This document shows positions 43,480-54,460 of a stretch of 64,000 nt of DNA, in pieces (the stretch's first letter is position 1; every line of letters begins with the position of its first letter). The translations under genes and the position numbers were made by a program. This stretch comes from Chamaelirium japonicum (Eukaryota; Streptophyta; Magnoliopsida; Liliales; Melanthiaceae). Location: the NCBI GenBank assembly GCA_947650365.1, contig CANTAL010000653.1, forward strand, positions 1 through 64,000. Direction: 5' to 3'. Below the pieces are notes generated by a model, which saw only the letters and a list, made by a program, of their open reading frames with translations, was not told the origin of the DNA and did not search any database.

Positions 43480-43649
43480 ATAGGGTTCTGTGGACATAAT
43501 CTTTGACAAAGTTGCCAGGGAGAACTGTGGCCTTGTTCGGTCAAAATCGGACCTGTAAACGTGCGCTCGTGTTGCGGTTTGACTTTTTTTTAGCTGCGTG
43601 TTTGAGTTGTTTGGATTACTTTGACCACAAGTTTGGCCTGTTATAATAA

Positions 43650-43687
<38 letters not shown>

Positions 43688-44365
43688 GGGGGGGGAGTCA
43701 TGGGGTAGCTCTAGGGTAATTGTGGACATCAGAATCGATCGTGGAGGCTTGAGATTGTCCACAGAGAAGAGGGAGTCATGGTGGAGAAAAGAAGGATATG
43801 CCACCGGGATCGATGGCGCTCCCCCCAGGGATCTTGGATGCTCGAGAGAGCATGACGGCCCACGCTTCTTCTAGAGTAGAGGGTTAATCCTAGGATCGTA
43901 GATCGTGTGTCGTGTTGTTTGTAAAAAAAAAAAAAAATTGCGTGTCGTGAGAGTTTTTTGGTGGAGGTAACTCTGTGTTGCCATTCTTGTACCAATGGAG
44001 ATCGATTAGTTGGGATTAGGGTTTATGTGGAAAACCCTGGAGAAGACGTGGGATTGTAGATTAATTACTTGATCGAAGTGGATTAGAGGGATTGTAGAAC
44101 GACGGATCTGATAAAGGAAGGGAGTGGCACTCTTCCTCGTTTCTCATGCTTGGTGTTCTTGTTGATCACCTCGACATTCTGGTTCTTCATGGACTGGTAA
44201 ATCCCTGCAATGTCTGGATCTCATATGTAATCCCTGTAAGCCGTGTCTCTTATGTGATTAATAGAAGAGATCAATCCCCTGCTCCCCTTTTGTGAATTGA
44301 TCATGTTTTGGGTGATCCGTCTATGTGCTTGTTTATTTCATGTCTTAGAAAATTATTCTGTATGA
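43480..44365 (+). mobile_element. Right LTR of the non-autonomous LTR element
   Basis: Partner of 41209-42390, without the hAT MITE but with a (TG)n expansion at 43651-43686. The two LTRs differ at many positions, so the insertion is old. Confidence 0.6.
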
Positions 44366-44624
44366 CATGGTAAATCATCTGGACTAGGGTTAATTTTGTG
44401 GACATAGAAATCTATCAGTACAACTGAGTTCTTGGCCAAGACATGAAATAATTAGATTCTCATTACCCCCCCCAAAAGAGGGGTTTCCATTAAAAAAAAA
44501 AAAGATAAAAACAATGACAATCAGTATATACCATAAGTCTACAACTGAGTTCTTGAGAAAGACTTAAATATTTGATAAACCAGTTTCAAAGTCATGATCC
44601 CCTTACAGAGAGAAGAGAGAAGAG

Positions 44625-44631
<7 letters not shown>

Positions 44632-44691
<60 letters not shown>
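44632..44691. repeat. (GA)n microsatellite
   Basis: About 60 nt of pure GA dinucleotide. Confidence 0.95.
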
Positions 44692-44694
<3 letters not shown>

Positions 44695-44877
44695 TCCTAA
44701 TGGCATAAGGTTGCAGCCATCCATGGCATGGTGATACACAGGCACAAACCACCCATTGCCATGGCCCTTCACATATGAAAACAACAACAACATTCACTGT
44801 AAGTAGCCAGGAACCCTAAAAAGGCAACAACCAGAAAACAATGAACCCATGCAAGCATTGAAGGCCGCCGCGCCTAA

Positions 44878-45723
44878 TTAGATGAGGAACTCGCAATTCT
44901 CAGGCTCATCACTCGCCCACCCGGCCGGCTTCTTCTTCCCTGCTCCGTCCTCCACCGCCTTTTCCTCCACCTTCTTCTTGTTCTTGGCCGCCCCCTTCAC
45001 TGCATTTGAAGAAGGGCCTGCAACCCTTCCCTTCTTGGCCATCCGATCGGCCTTTGCATTGCGGCTAGCCGCCTTCTTCGATTCTGCCGCAACCGAGGAA
45101 GCCATAGGTCTCTGCCTCCTCTTGATCTTGCTGTGTGAGCTCATGTGCCCCCCAAAGGCCTGAGCATTGGGGAACTCCACATAACATATGCTGCACTTGT
45201 AGACACGTGGCACGTCGGGCCCCGGCCGAACATGTCCGGCCAGGAAGGAGGCGATCGCCTCCCAGTTCGGATCCATAGGGTTCCCCATCAGCCCGAAATT
45301 CGATTCGGGGTTAGGGTTGAAGGGCTGGTGCTGGGGAGGACCCTCCCCTTGAAGATGATACAAGCCCTCTCCGGCCATCGTCGGGAGGTTTCCGGTGGGG
45401 AACGGACCCATCGAGCCGAAGCCAAGGTGGCCGATGGCGGCGACCACCGGATTGTTGAGTGAGAGGGTAGGGGGTTGCATGAAGGTGAACCGATGATCGT
45501 GGGTGAAGGGAGCGGGCGGCAGGTTGGCTACATCGGTCGGAAGGTTCGGTGGCTCAACCGGATCAGCCGGTATGGGGGATTCCATGGGGGTGACAGCTGC
45601 TTCCATCACCGGTGAGGGGGCCGGCTCCGGTGCAACAGAGAAGTATGGTTCTATGGAATAACAGGCATCCATGGGATTGGTTTCGTTGAGCAAGAGGATC
45701 AGTTCATCATAGAAATCATCCAT
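44878..45723 (-). CDS. Single-finger plant C2H2 zinc-finger protein
   Basis: An intact intronless frame of 281 residues that starts at an ATG just after a CT-rich leader. One C2H2 finger is present: Cys177, Cys180, His193, His197 (C-X2-C-X12-H-X3-H), with the plant-specific helix QAFGGH at 188-193. Residues 30-140 are Pro-rich and of low complexity. A basic KIKRRQ at 199-204 and a Lys/Ala-rich stretch at 216-265 look like nuclear localisation signals. The family members are DNA-binding transcription factors of the nucleus. QAFGGH rather than QALGGH is a known variant. No clear EAR motif: the C terminus is PENCEFLI. I do not recognise a specific orthologue. Neighbouring sequence is repeats, so it is probably a stand-alone gene. 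Confidence 0.88.
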   Translation of the reverse strand: MDDFYDELILLLNETNPMDACYSIEPYFSVAPEPAPSPVMEAAVTPMESPIPADPVEPPNLPTDVANLPPAPFTHDHRFTFMQPPTLSLNNPVVAAIGHLGFGSMGPFPTGNLPTMAGEGLYHLQGEGPPQHQPFNPNPESNFGLMGNPMDPNWEAIASFLAGHVRPGPDVPRVYKCSICYVEFPNAQAFGGHMSSHSKIKRRQRPMASSVAAESKKAASRNAKADRMAKKGRVAGPSSNAVKGAAKNKKKVEEKAVEDGAGKKKPAGWASDEPENCEFLI

Positions 45724-45830
45724 GAGAGAGAGAAAGAGAGAGAGACAGACCTAGAGAGGACCTAGAGAGAGAGAGAGATACCTAGAGAGAGAGAGACCTA
45801 GAGAGAGAGAGAGATGGGGTGCTTATAGGG
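45724..45830 (-). promoter_or_regulatory. Likely core promoter and CT-rich 5' leader of the C2H2 gene
   Basis: On the minus strand TATAAG (plus 45827-45822) lies about 100 nt before the ATG. Between them is a nearly uninterrupted CTCT-rich leader (plus 45725-45812 reads agagagag with ccta interruptions). Such GA/CT leaders are common in plant genes. The start of transcription is inferred, not seen. Confidence 0.5.
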
Positions 45831-47330
45831 TCGGGGTTGGAATCTCTGGTGGGGCGAGACCTGTCATGGCATGAGTGTGGGTTTCTGACAAGGGGTAACC
45901 AGAATATCCGGGGGGTTTACATGCAATGCATGCAAGCTGCAGAAAAAACTCAGACTTGAATGCAACCATCGAATCTTTTCATTTTTGGCGCCTCCTCCTT
46001 GTTAACTTTGAGTTTGAACTCTTTTTTACATGAAAGAAAGAAAAGTCTCCCTTTCTCCCCAATTTTTTTTTTCCCCCCTCACTTCTTGACTAAAGTAGAA
46101 TAAAAATATCATTAAATTGGTTATTATAATTTAATTTTTATCATAACTACTACTATATTTTAGTGTGGGGGTAGGATTTTTTGTGAACTTCTTAATTAGT
46201 TGTGTGCCAAATTTTTTGTTTACCAATACATTGCAATGGAGCTTCCACTTTAATAGATAAAATTGTTTAATTTTTTAATTTTATTCCCCGTGAAATGTAG
46301 TATTTTTGTTTATAAATGTATTGTGTGTTTCGTAACTATTTTTAGTATATATACTTTATAATTTTTATTACTACATATAGTTAATTTAAGGGGACTGATA
46401 TCGACATCCTCCCGGCCTCGTTGATAATCCACGCCCTGACTTGCTCTCGTGGGTTATGACAATTACTTAAGTCCCATGTCAATCGATTGTAGCAGGTTGC
46501 TCGTAATGAGTTAACCGATTGTTGTAGGTCAAACAGGGATAGGGGCCGGTGATATGTGTTCCCTTTTTTTTTTTTCAATAAATACTTAACTAAGTAGGAT
46601 GATTTTATTTATCACAAAAAAAAAGATATATTGTAGTCGTAAATACGCTAGTGATCATTGCCTTTTTGTGAAAATCTAAATATGGAAAATTGATGATGGC
46701 CCTCGTTCACGTCGTTGCAGATATATGGAACTGGATACAGGAACTTTCGGCCACCTGTCACATACACCTCACATTCACCTATATGATCTGGGGCTGCTCC
46801 CAGTTGCCTGGGAAATGGGGCCGCGCTTGCATCGTTCTTTTCAAAATTTATTGCTTTTGGATCTTTTTGAAACATGCACGTGAGAGTAAAGGAGACTACA
46901 TTGGTTTCCTCCATGTGGTTTTCATCGATGTCGTTTGATAACGACAAATCAAGTATGACAAGTCGATCGATCTGGAATATTAGGGTACACACCAACGAAG
47001 GGAATTTTTTTGCTCCAGCGGACTATTGCTCCCGATGCTCAATGATGCATCTAGGTCGTTCACTGAAGAGCAGGGAGCGATCCAATCTAACTTACACCTA
47101 GCCATGACCCGTGTATGCCAACCATACCCTTTTTGGACACTATCAGAATGCTCCCTTTCTCCTTACACATTAGGGAATGGTCCAGATGGATCACATAGCA
47201 TTAGGAGTGTCCTCCCCAAGAAAAATGTTACCTCAAAGGCATCTCAAGAAAATCAATTCTAATCCAATAAATGATGCAACCGAATTTGATAAAGGACGTA
47301 GCATGAGGGTCATAATAAAAAATAGGGATC
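45831..47330. other. Intergenic stretch with an unrecognised minus-strand frame
   Basis: Positions 46000-46640 are AT-rich and featureless. A minus-strand frame at 46995-46648 (115 residues, containing VSFTLTCMFQKDPKAINF) is longer than its surroundings would suggest by chance, but I see no known domain. The sequence upstream of it has stops. It may be a relic of a retroelement. Confidence 0.35.
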
Positions 47331-47334
47331 TTTT

Positions 47335-49210
47335 GGATAAAGCACACATATTTTGAGAGGAAACCAAGAAAAAATACAACCCCTCTTCTTCCTAACAAGA
47401 GTAGAAACAGTGAATATGTTGTTGCGCTCTAGCCACATGAACCAACAAGTGGAAGGAACCCCACGACGAAGTCTCGATGATACACAATTGCATCTTCAAT
47501 GAGACCACATGGATAGGAGATTGGACATATACAAGAGAAGAAGGCAATTAGATCTCCCTCTTTTTCTCTAACAAGAGTAGAAACAACACATTTACTTGGG
47601 GAAGATTAATGAACCAGTGAATATCTGTTTGTTGCGCTCCAGCCAGATGAATCAAGAAGTTGTGAGAACCCGAAGATCCCACCCATGATGAAGCCTCAAT
47701 TAAGGATACATGATTGCGTCGCCAACGAGACCACATGGATAGGAGATTAGGTGGACAGTCGCCAATGCCGAGCTTCCCCAAGAAAAACTCCCATAATTCC
47801 TTAGCAAAAGGACAATTGAGAAGGATGATCAAGATCTTCAGTCTCCTCTATGCATATGGGAAAAAAAAGGTTAAGAAGGCAAGGAACTTCCGTCTCCTAT
47901 GGTGCACCTTTGTTAGGATCTTTTTGTGAACCGATTTTGTTAGAGGAAACCAAGAAAAAAATACAACCCCTTGTGCCAAGAGAAAGGGTTGACATTCAAT
48001 GGACAACGAGGGAAAACATAGAGAAGAAGGTAATTAGGTCCTCTCTCTTCTTCCTGATAAGAGTAGAGACAACATGACCGCTTGAGGAGAGAGTGATCGA
48101 ACCAGTGAATATCTATTTGTTGTGTTCCAGCACGATAAACGAACAAGTGGCAAGAACCAAAAGATCTCACCCATGACGAAGCCTCGGGGATACATGATTG
48201 CGATGCCAATGAGACCACAATAATAGGAGACATCATGAGTGCTTGGGGAGAGAGAGTGAACTAGTGAATATCCACTTATTGCGCTCAGTGAGATGGATCA
48301 ACAAATGGAGAGAACTATGAGAGAAATTTTCATGCTATTTTTATCAGAGACCTCGTCTCACAATTCTTTATTGAATTGTATTGTTTGTAAAGTTAAAGAG
48401 ATTAGAGAGTAGAAAGAGAAGACATGAGGAGTTGTTGTCAAAGTTCGGTCTTACGACCTACGTCTCCGGATGAGAGGTGCCACCTGGTTTCCACTATAAT
48501 AAATATAAAGGGGAGGAGCGGGCCGAGAGAGCTTTGTACAATGGAGTTGCACGGAGTAACTAGAAGAGAATAGGAAGTAGAGAAGTGAGCTCTTACTCTG
48601 GAATCCTTTTCCTTTAATTGAATGACCAACCCCCTTTTTTGAATGCCATATGGGTTTTTTTATTGCTAAAGCCTATGTTGATATGGCAGTGATGATATGG
48701 TGATGCTGAGGTGGTAGTGTTGATGTAGCGATGCTAAGGTGGCGCTACTCCTGAGCTTGCCTATTTGGGCTGTTGCACGGGCCCATATCGGTATGGTCCG
48801 ATCCGATACAATTTTTGCACCCACAAGAACCAGAAGATCTCACCCGCGACGAAGCCTCGACGAGATACGATTGTGTCTCTAAATGAAACCACAGGGACAT
48901 GAGTTTAGGTGGACACCAATGTTGAGCTTCCCCTTGAAGAACTCCAATAATTCCTTAGCGAAAGGACAATCGCGAAGGAGATGATCATTAATATCTTGTA
49001 CCTCCTCTATGCATATAGGAAAAGAGTGGTTAATAATGCCCGAACACTTCCGTCTCCGAAGCTACACCCTTGTTGAGGATCAATCTTGTTATGAACTACT
49101 AGCCAACAAAAAGTGTGAATCTTTAGGAGAATTGGAGCCAGCCAGGGTGCCTTCGCGAAGGGGAAAGTTATGCCACAACTACTGAGGAAAGTGTAGAAGA
49201 ACTTGACGGA
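47335..49210 (-). pseudogene. LINE reverse-transcriptase C-terminal (zf-RVT) fragments, several decayed copies
   Basis: The minus-strand translation at 47832-47740 reads NCPFAKELWEFFLGKLGI, and at about 49000-48900 INDHLLRDCPFAKELLEFF. Both match the zinc-binding domain that follows reverse transcriptase in plant LINEs. The downstream sequence (CCAGCCAGATGAATC-like, agtgaatatctgtttgttgc) recurs at about 47400, 47610, 48105 and 48265. This shows at least four partial, stop-containing copies in the same orientation. Not functional. Confidence 0.7.
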
Positions 49211-49249
49211 GAAGCATCACACATAGTATATAAGAGTTTAGATATCTTA

Positions 49250-50305
49250 TAATCAATCTAAAGTTATTTTCAAGTTCTACAAGTGTCTGTTTCACAATTT
49301 TTATCTAGAATAAATAGTTTTAGTGTTTGATATATTAACTAGTAATTTGAGGATGAGTTCCACCCAAATTTGATGTCATATATATGGAAGTTATATATAT
49401 TATATATAAAATAGGGAAGGTTTAATGGGGGGGTAAATGTGTTAAGGCAAAGAGAGGCTTATATTTAAAAGATGAAAGATAAAAGACGGGCTGGGATTTA
49501 AAGTCCTGTAATTGTTAAACACCTTCAAGATGTTCAAGATCACATTCTCACCTCATTGTTTCAATACAGGATAAAAAAAGGGGTTATTAATTAGCTCCTT
49601 AAAAAGGTTTCCGTTTAACGTTAAGGCCGGGTATGTAAAGTTTGAACTTAACATCATGTCCCTGTAGTTGGACTTTGGCTAAAGCGAGCTCCTTCTCCCG
49701 TGTATATGTAACAACGAAATTTTTTTAAATATCAATTTTACCCCTACAGAAAAAGTGTAACAATCGTAGCAAAAGAATAACAATTGGTAAAGAACAAAAA
49801 GGCTTAGTTTTGGCTAACATGGGTTTCTTCTACAGCGCACATATAATAACAAAACTTTTAAAATGATAATTTTAGCCCTAGAAACAATTGTAGCAAAAAA
49901 CTAACAATTGGTAAAGAGTAATCATTAATCCGTTAGCAAAGAATAACGATTTGATATGATAAAATGCCTTAATTGTCAATTGATTATAGTGGTATTTCTA
50001 TTCATTTGGTCACAATATACATGATTTTTATTTTTTTTACCAAAAATGCTTTTAACTATGCTAAACAAGCTAATTCTATCTTGCACATAAAGTGTAACAA
50101 TTGGTAAAAAAAAAAGAGTAACTATTTGGTCGGTTGACAGCATAAAATTTATTTTTGATGAAAATATATAGAAAAAAATTTAAATTGTTTTGTATTTTTA
50201 AATCAACAAATTTGGAGTGATTTTAATTGATTTTCATGTAAAAATGGTTTGTGTTAAGTTGATGGTAGAAAATATAAATTTAATGAACTTGGCATGGTAC
50301 GTTGT
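49250..50305. other. Intergenic stretch, no gene seen
   Basis: AT-rich. The segment gtagcaaaa followed by taacaattggtaaaga occurs near 49765 and 49892, with a further relative at 50094, so a short dispersed motif is present. No coding potential was recognised. Confidence 0.4.
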
Positions 50306-50395
50306 TTTTTTTTTTTTTTGAGAAATCCCTCTCAGAGAATGAGAAGGGGTTCGATCTAGACCCCTACCTGTAAATTGAACTAAAGAGTTACGTAC
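50306..50395 (-). mobile_element. Short poly(A)-tailed retroposon fragment
   Basis: A poly-T run at 50308-50320 is followed by gagaaatccctctcagagaa, which resembles the insert at 35089-35146. On the minus strand this is a retroposon 3' end with its poly(A) tail. No exact target duplication was found. Confidence 0.5.
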
Positions 50396-51114
50396 AACGA
50401 GTTTGGGGGGAAGAGAAGGGTTGGTATGGCTGTTATTGTCCTATTTTTTTTATTTCGTTTGATGGGACTTCGGGAGGGAGCTATTGCAATACTGGACTTG
50501 TAGGAGGGCTTAGTGCAAGTTGATACCTTTGTCAGGGAGCTATCACTAAGTCCCCCTTTTTTTTCGCTGGACCAGCTAGGCTGTTAGAGGACAGGGTGCT
50601 AGAGAAAGGCTCAATGAGGTCCGGAGATCGAAACGGGGGAGGCAATCAACATTTGCTATTTATTATTTCCATAAATGACATCGACGACTTGGATTCGCAT
50701 GCGCAAACAAGACACAACGGCCTTGAGGGAAAGTTTACTCCACGGTGTCCTTTTCCACCCTAACTAACATTATAGTCTCTTCTTTTTCAGTACCTATCTA
50801 CATTACCTCTTTAGTGAGGGTCGAAAAGAAGTTTTTTACGTAATAATCTAGAAGTTTGAGCTGGGGCACCATGAATAGAGCATACCCCCATAGTTCTTAC
50901 TGAAAAAAACATGGGAGAGAGGAAGTACTGTGACGACCAAGATCCAATAGGCCAATAGCCAAGAGCCAAGACTCCTGAGGCGGGAATGCCAAGATGGATG
51001 AGGTGAGGTGAGGTGAGGTGAGGTGTACAAGGCCATGAGTTAGCCCCACATCGCCTGGAGAGAAGGAGATCCTGAGCTACTTATATAATTTCCCCTCCCA
51101 AACATAGAAGACGC

Positions 51115-51180
51115 GTTCTAGGTGGTTCGATGGTAACCATGCTAGTGCAAAACCTTGAGGTTGAGGGTTCGAATACCCAA
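51115..51180 (+). promoter_or_regulatory. tRNA-like box A and box B upstream of the 5S segment
   Basis: TGGTTCGATGG at 51123-51133 resembles Pol III box A. GGTTCGAATACC at 51166-51177 resembles box B, and their 43-nt spacing is that of a tRNA gene. The same pair recurs in the right LTR at about 51671 and 51714. This is upstream of the 5S-like segment and could give the LTR a second internal Pol III promoter. The assignment is inference from motif and spacing. Confidence 0.5.
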
Positions 51181-51270
51181 GAGACCAATAGAGGACAATA
51201 TCTTGGGTTTGGGGGCTCACCACCTTTCCTGCCAAGACGCGTTTTAAAACCGTGCGCCACTACGGAATTC

Positions 51271-51352
51271 GTAAGAACTCCGTAGTTAAGCGTGCTCGAG
51301 CGAGAGTAGTACCAGGATGGGTGACCACCCTGGGAAGTTCTCGTGCGGGCAC
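51271..51352 (+). promoter_or_regulatory. 5S rRNA-derived Pol III promoter region in left Cassandra LTR
   Basis: The stretch with aactccgtagttaagcgtgc, gagagtagtaccaggatggg and gtgaccaccctgggaagt follows plant 5S rRNA closely, including the box A, intermediate element and box C region. The 5' third of 5S is shortened and diverged. It is not a 5S gene, because it is embedded in an LTR and repeated in the other LTR. Confidence 0.88.
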
Positions 51353-51741
51353 AGGCAAAGCGGACAAAATCTTGTGTGTTTGGGGCGGATGTCACAAAAT
51401 GGTATCAGAGCCGGTTCTCCTCGCTATGGGGGGGTCTAACCCTACACGAGGACGTGTAGCCCTAAGGGGGGTGGATTGTGACGACCAAGATCCAATAGGC
51501 CAATAGCCAAGAGCCAAGACTCCTGAGGCGGGAATGCCAAGATGGATGAGGTGAGGTGAGGTGAGGTGAGGTGTACAAGGCCATGAGTTAGCCCCACATC
51601 GCCTGGAGAGAAGGAGATCCTGAGCTACTTATATAATTTCCCCTCCCAAACATAGAAGACGCGTTCTAGGTGGTTCGATGGTAACCATGCTAGTGCAAAA
51701 CCTTGAGGTTGAGGGTTCGAATACCCAAGAGACCAATAGAG

Positions 51742-51900
51742 GACAATATCTTGGGTTTGGGGGCTCACCACCTTTCCTGCCAAGACGCGTTTTAAAACCG
51801 TGCGCCACTACGGAATTCGTAAGAACTCCGTAGTTAAGCGTGCTCGAGCGAGAGTAGTACCAGGATGGGTGACCACCCTGGGAAGTTCTCGTGCGGGCAC
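51742..51900 (+). promoter_or_regulatory. 5S rRNA-derived region in right Cassandra LTR
   Basis: Identical copy, shifted by 548 nt, of the 5S-like segment in the left LTR (core at 51819-51900). Confidence 0.88.
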
Positions 51901-51949
51901 AGGCAAAGCGGACAAAATCTTGTGTGTTTGGGGCGGATGTTACAAGTAC

Positions 51950-53935
51950 CACCGGGCCAAGAGCCTGTTAGCTGGTAATTTGTATCTAATGTAAACATGA
52001 CAACATCTATGTTCAACTCTTTATATAATCTTATGGCATTTATTGTTGTTAATTTGTCCTGAAATTTGGTGATCAAATTTGGATCACAACCAAGACCCAT
52101 CATGCATTTCTTTAATTGATCTATATATTGTAAGCTAGTTAAGGCCTACGGATGCATGTCAGGTCCTCAAAAAAATAAGATAGAGGGAGGTAATTACACG
52201 TTAATTATTTTGTGATCTCAGTTCGATTAATTGATCAATTAAAGTAATTGTATATCCAACGAAGAATGAATGATTTATACTATCCTCAAGTAGATTGGGT
52301 GCTTGAAATTCGGATTTTATAGAATCTTCTTCATTATGATCCATGGTCCATGCATTTTGTATGGGTCACTTACCGTAGATTATAATCATTTCGGGTTATT
52401 TTTCACTATAGCACTTCTAAGTTGAATGCCTCAACCTGAATTTTAATGGGTCTTAGATGATAAGAATCTATGATCATCGAATTTCCAGATGTTTGATATG
52501 TATATATGCTTAGGCCACCAAAGGCGGCAGCGGAGTGCCGACAGGCATGAGTTAGTTGAGATTATTTTTTTTTATTAATCCTTTTTTGTGAGGAGAGCGA
52601 GTAATTCCCATGTTAAAAGGTGGCAGTTCCCTGTAGAAAGTCTAAGAAGCAGCCGACAAGTGGGACTTTGATTCCTATAGAGTAATTCTTGTGCATGTCG
52701 ACACTCACCCATCATAAGCTATCATGATCACTCAATAGTGATAGCTTAATTTGGATTCAACAGATTGTTAAGTCAGTCTGTATTGAACCTATTAGGTCAT
52801 TTGCAGGATTCACAACTTATTCGATCATATGCATGCTTGTGGAAAATGTTTTCTTTATTTTAAAACTGTAAATTTTAAATGGATGTTCATGTGGCTTAGT
52901 TCCACCTTTGCATAGTTTTGATTGACATTGATTTCGGACCAAGATCCTTGGGATAACTCAAATTTGCAGCAGTCGTGTGCATGACCCATGTCGTGCGCAC
53001 GATCTAAGTCACGTGCACGACCTATGTCGCACACATAACTTTGAGTCGGTTCTTTCAGTTCAAAAGATTCCAATTGCACACACGTTTTGAGTCAGTTGCA
53101 CACGGGGGGGAGGGAACGTTATTTGACAGAGATTGTGGGTGAACCACTTATCACTTATGACAAGCCACACCATCATGTGTTAGAGATATCTTTTGGTGCC
53201 ACATCAGCATTGTGCGCATGGCTTTCTGTCATGAGTGTGTGACTCATGGGCATGACCTGTGAGAGTCTGGGAACGATTTGAAGGGAGCTTTGTATGAGAT
53301 CCCTTCAGGTCACGAGCACGAATCATACAACGGCGGGCCATCTCGAGTGGATCTAGGGTGGGTTAGGCTTCAGTTGCGATGGGGAAGATGGCGGAGGGGG
53401 AAGGTGGCTTCGACGGTGGGCTCAATGAGCACAGGCAGTGACTCCGGCAGTGATGGGGAAGGAGGAGGGGAAGTTGTGGCGGCTCCGAATTGAAGGTGGC
53501 ATCTTTGCCGGTGTTGAAGGGGAGGGAGGAAGGAAGCAGATGGGCCTGGTGGGGGGTATGAGGTGATAATCAATTTTTGAGAGAAAACATGCTACATATG
53601 TGAAGTTGTTTTGGGGTATGAATAAAATTTTCCTTGAACATTATTCTTTAAGCTTTTGAGCTAACCTTAGTCTTCAAGGTCAATTTTTCCATCAGTTCTT
53701 TATGCTACTTAGGCCACAATGATGAGGAAAGAAACCAAGTAGCTATGCTTTCTCAGTTCCAAGGTTGGCAATCTTCTCTTACAATGCACCGGTCTCCCTA
53801 TTAGCGAAAGAACATTGAGAAGGAATGATGCCATTTGTTGATTAAGAAAGTCAAAGGAGGCTTTTAGATGAAAATGTTGATAGGGATAAATTAAAGAACA
53901 AGATGCAATCACACAATCATAAAATACAAAAAATT
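51950..53935. other. Intergenic stretch, no gene seen
   Basis: AT-rich with a GTGCACGAC/CGTGCGCACGA-rich patch at 52970-53040. A G-rich open frame at 53278-53493 looks like low-complexity sequence. No recognisable domain was found. Confidence 0.4.
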
Positions 53936-54040
53936 AAGAAGGCTCGATAATTTGCCTACATCCTCCCATCACGACCGATTCCCCATGGGGAACCTGCACC
54001 CCGGTACCCCTAGGTCCCTTAACACGTGCATCCAACATAA
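53700..54040 (-). mobile_element. Probable LTR of the minus-strand copia remnant
   Basis: Follows the RNase H remnant on the minus strand after a purine-rich caagtgagtgattg near 54050-54037, the place where a copia polypurine tract and 3' LTR should be. The far end is not defined and no partner LTR was found. Confidence 0.35.
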
Positions 54041-54460
54041 CAATCACTCACTTGGAGATTGGTCTCACTGCAGCTCTGATAACATGCCTCCATAAGAAAC
54101 CCAACATGAACATGTTAATCTTCTAGCTCGAAGACCTACTAAAGCTATGCATGGCTTTAGCTTCTCAATGATGACTACAATTTGATCAACATATATGTTG
54201 GATTCTACTTAGGTATCTTCTCAAGTTCTAGGACTCAATCAACCAAAGCCTTACGTATGAGGTGGAATCGTACCTATACATGCTTCATCGTGGAATTAAG
54301 TGCTTTCTTCGCATGAAGAATAGCACTATGACTATTAATGCACAACTTCTTGTTCTCTTTCTTCTTACCCACTTCTTCTAAGAAATTATTTAACCAAACC
54401 ATTTCCTTATTGGCTTAAGTATTGTAACATATTCTGCTTCTGTTGAGGAAATTGCTATTG
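54041..54460 (-). pseudogene. Ty1-copia RNase H C-terminal remnant
   Basis: On the minus strand the sequence near 54460-54423 translates to AISSTEAEYVTI, the conserved copia RNase H motif. It is followed, through frameshifts, by NNFLEEVGKK and by HAKKALNSTMKHV and RFHLIRKALVD-like segments. It is broken by stops and cut at 54460, where a TGTAACAACCCG sequence begins. Confidence 0.7.

Larger units (their letters stand above)
50929..51944. mobile_element. Intact Cassandra-type TRIM retrotransposon
   Basis: Two 468-bp LTRs (50929-51396 and 51477-51944) begin TGTGACGACC and end in CA. By eye they differ at a single base (gtcaca against gttaca at the end). Between them is an 80-nt internal region with a primer-binding site TGGTATCAGAGCC (51400-51412), matching initiator Met tRNA, and a purine tract aaggggggtggat just before the right LTR. 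The 5-bp target duplication AGTAC lies at 50924-50928 and 51945-51949. The LTRs contain a 5S-rRNA-derived segment, the hallmark of Cassandra elements. There is no coding capacity, so it must borrow proteins. The near-identity of the LTRs indicates a very recent insertion. Confidence 0.93.

Noticed and set aside
44882-45462. Plus-strand frames opposite the C2H2 gene
   Set aside because: Shadows of the minus-strand zinc-finger gene, which carries the recognisable motif.
47335-49210. Functional LINE reverse transcriptase gene
   Set aside because: Only the zf-RVT end is present in several broken copies with stops and no RT catalytic core.
51271-51352. 5S rRNA gene
   Set aside because: Only the 3' two thirds match 5S rRNA and the segment is embedded identically in both LTRs of a TRIM, so it is the Cassandra promoter, not a 5S gene.
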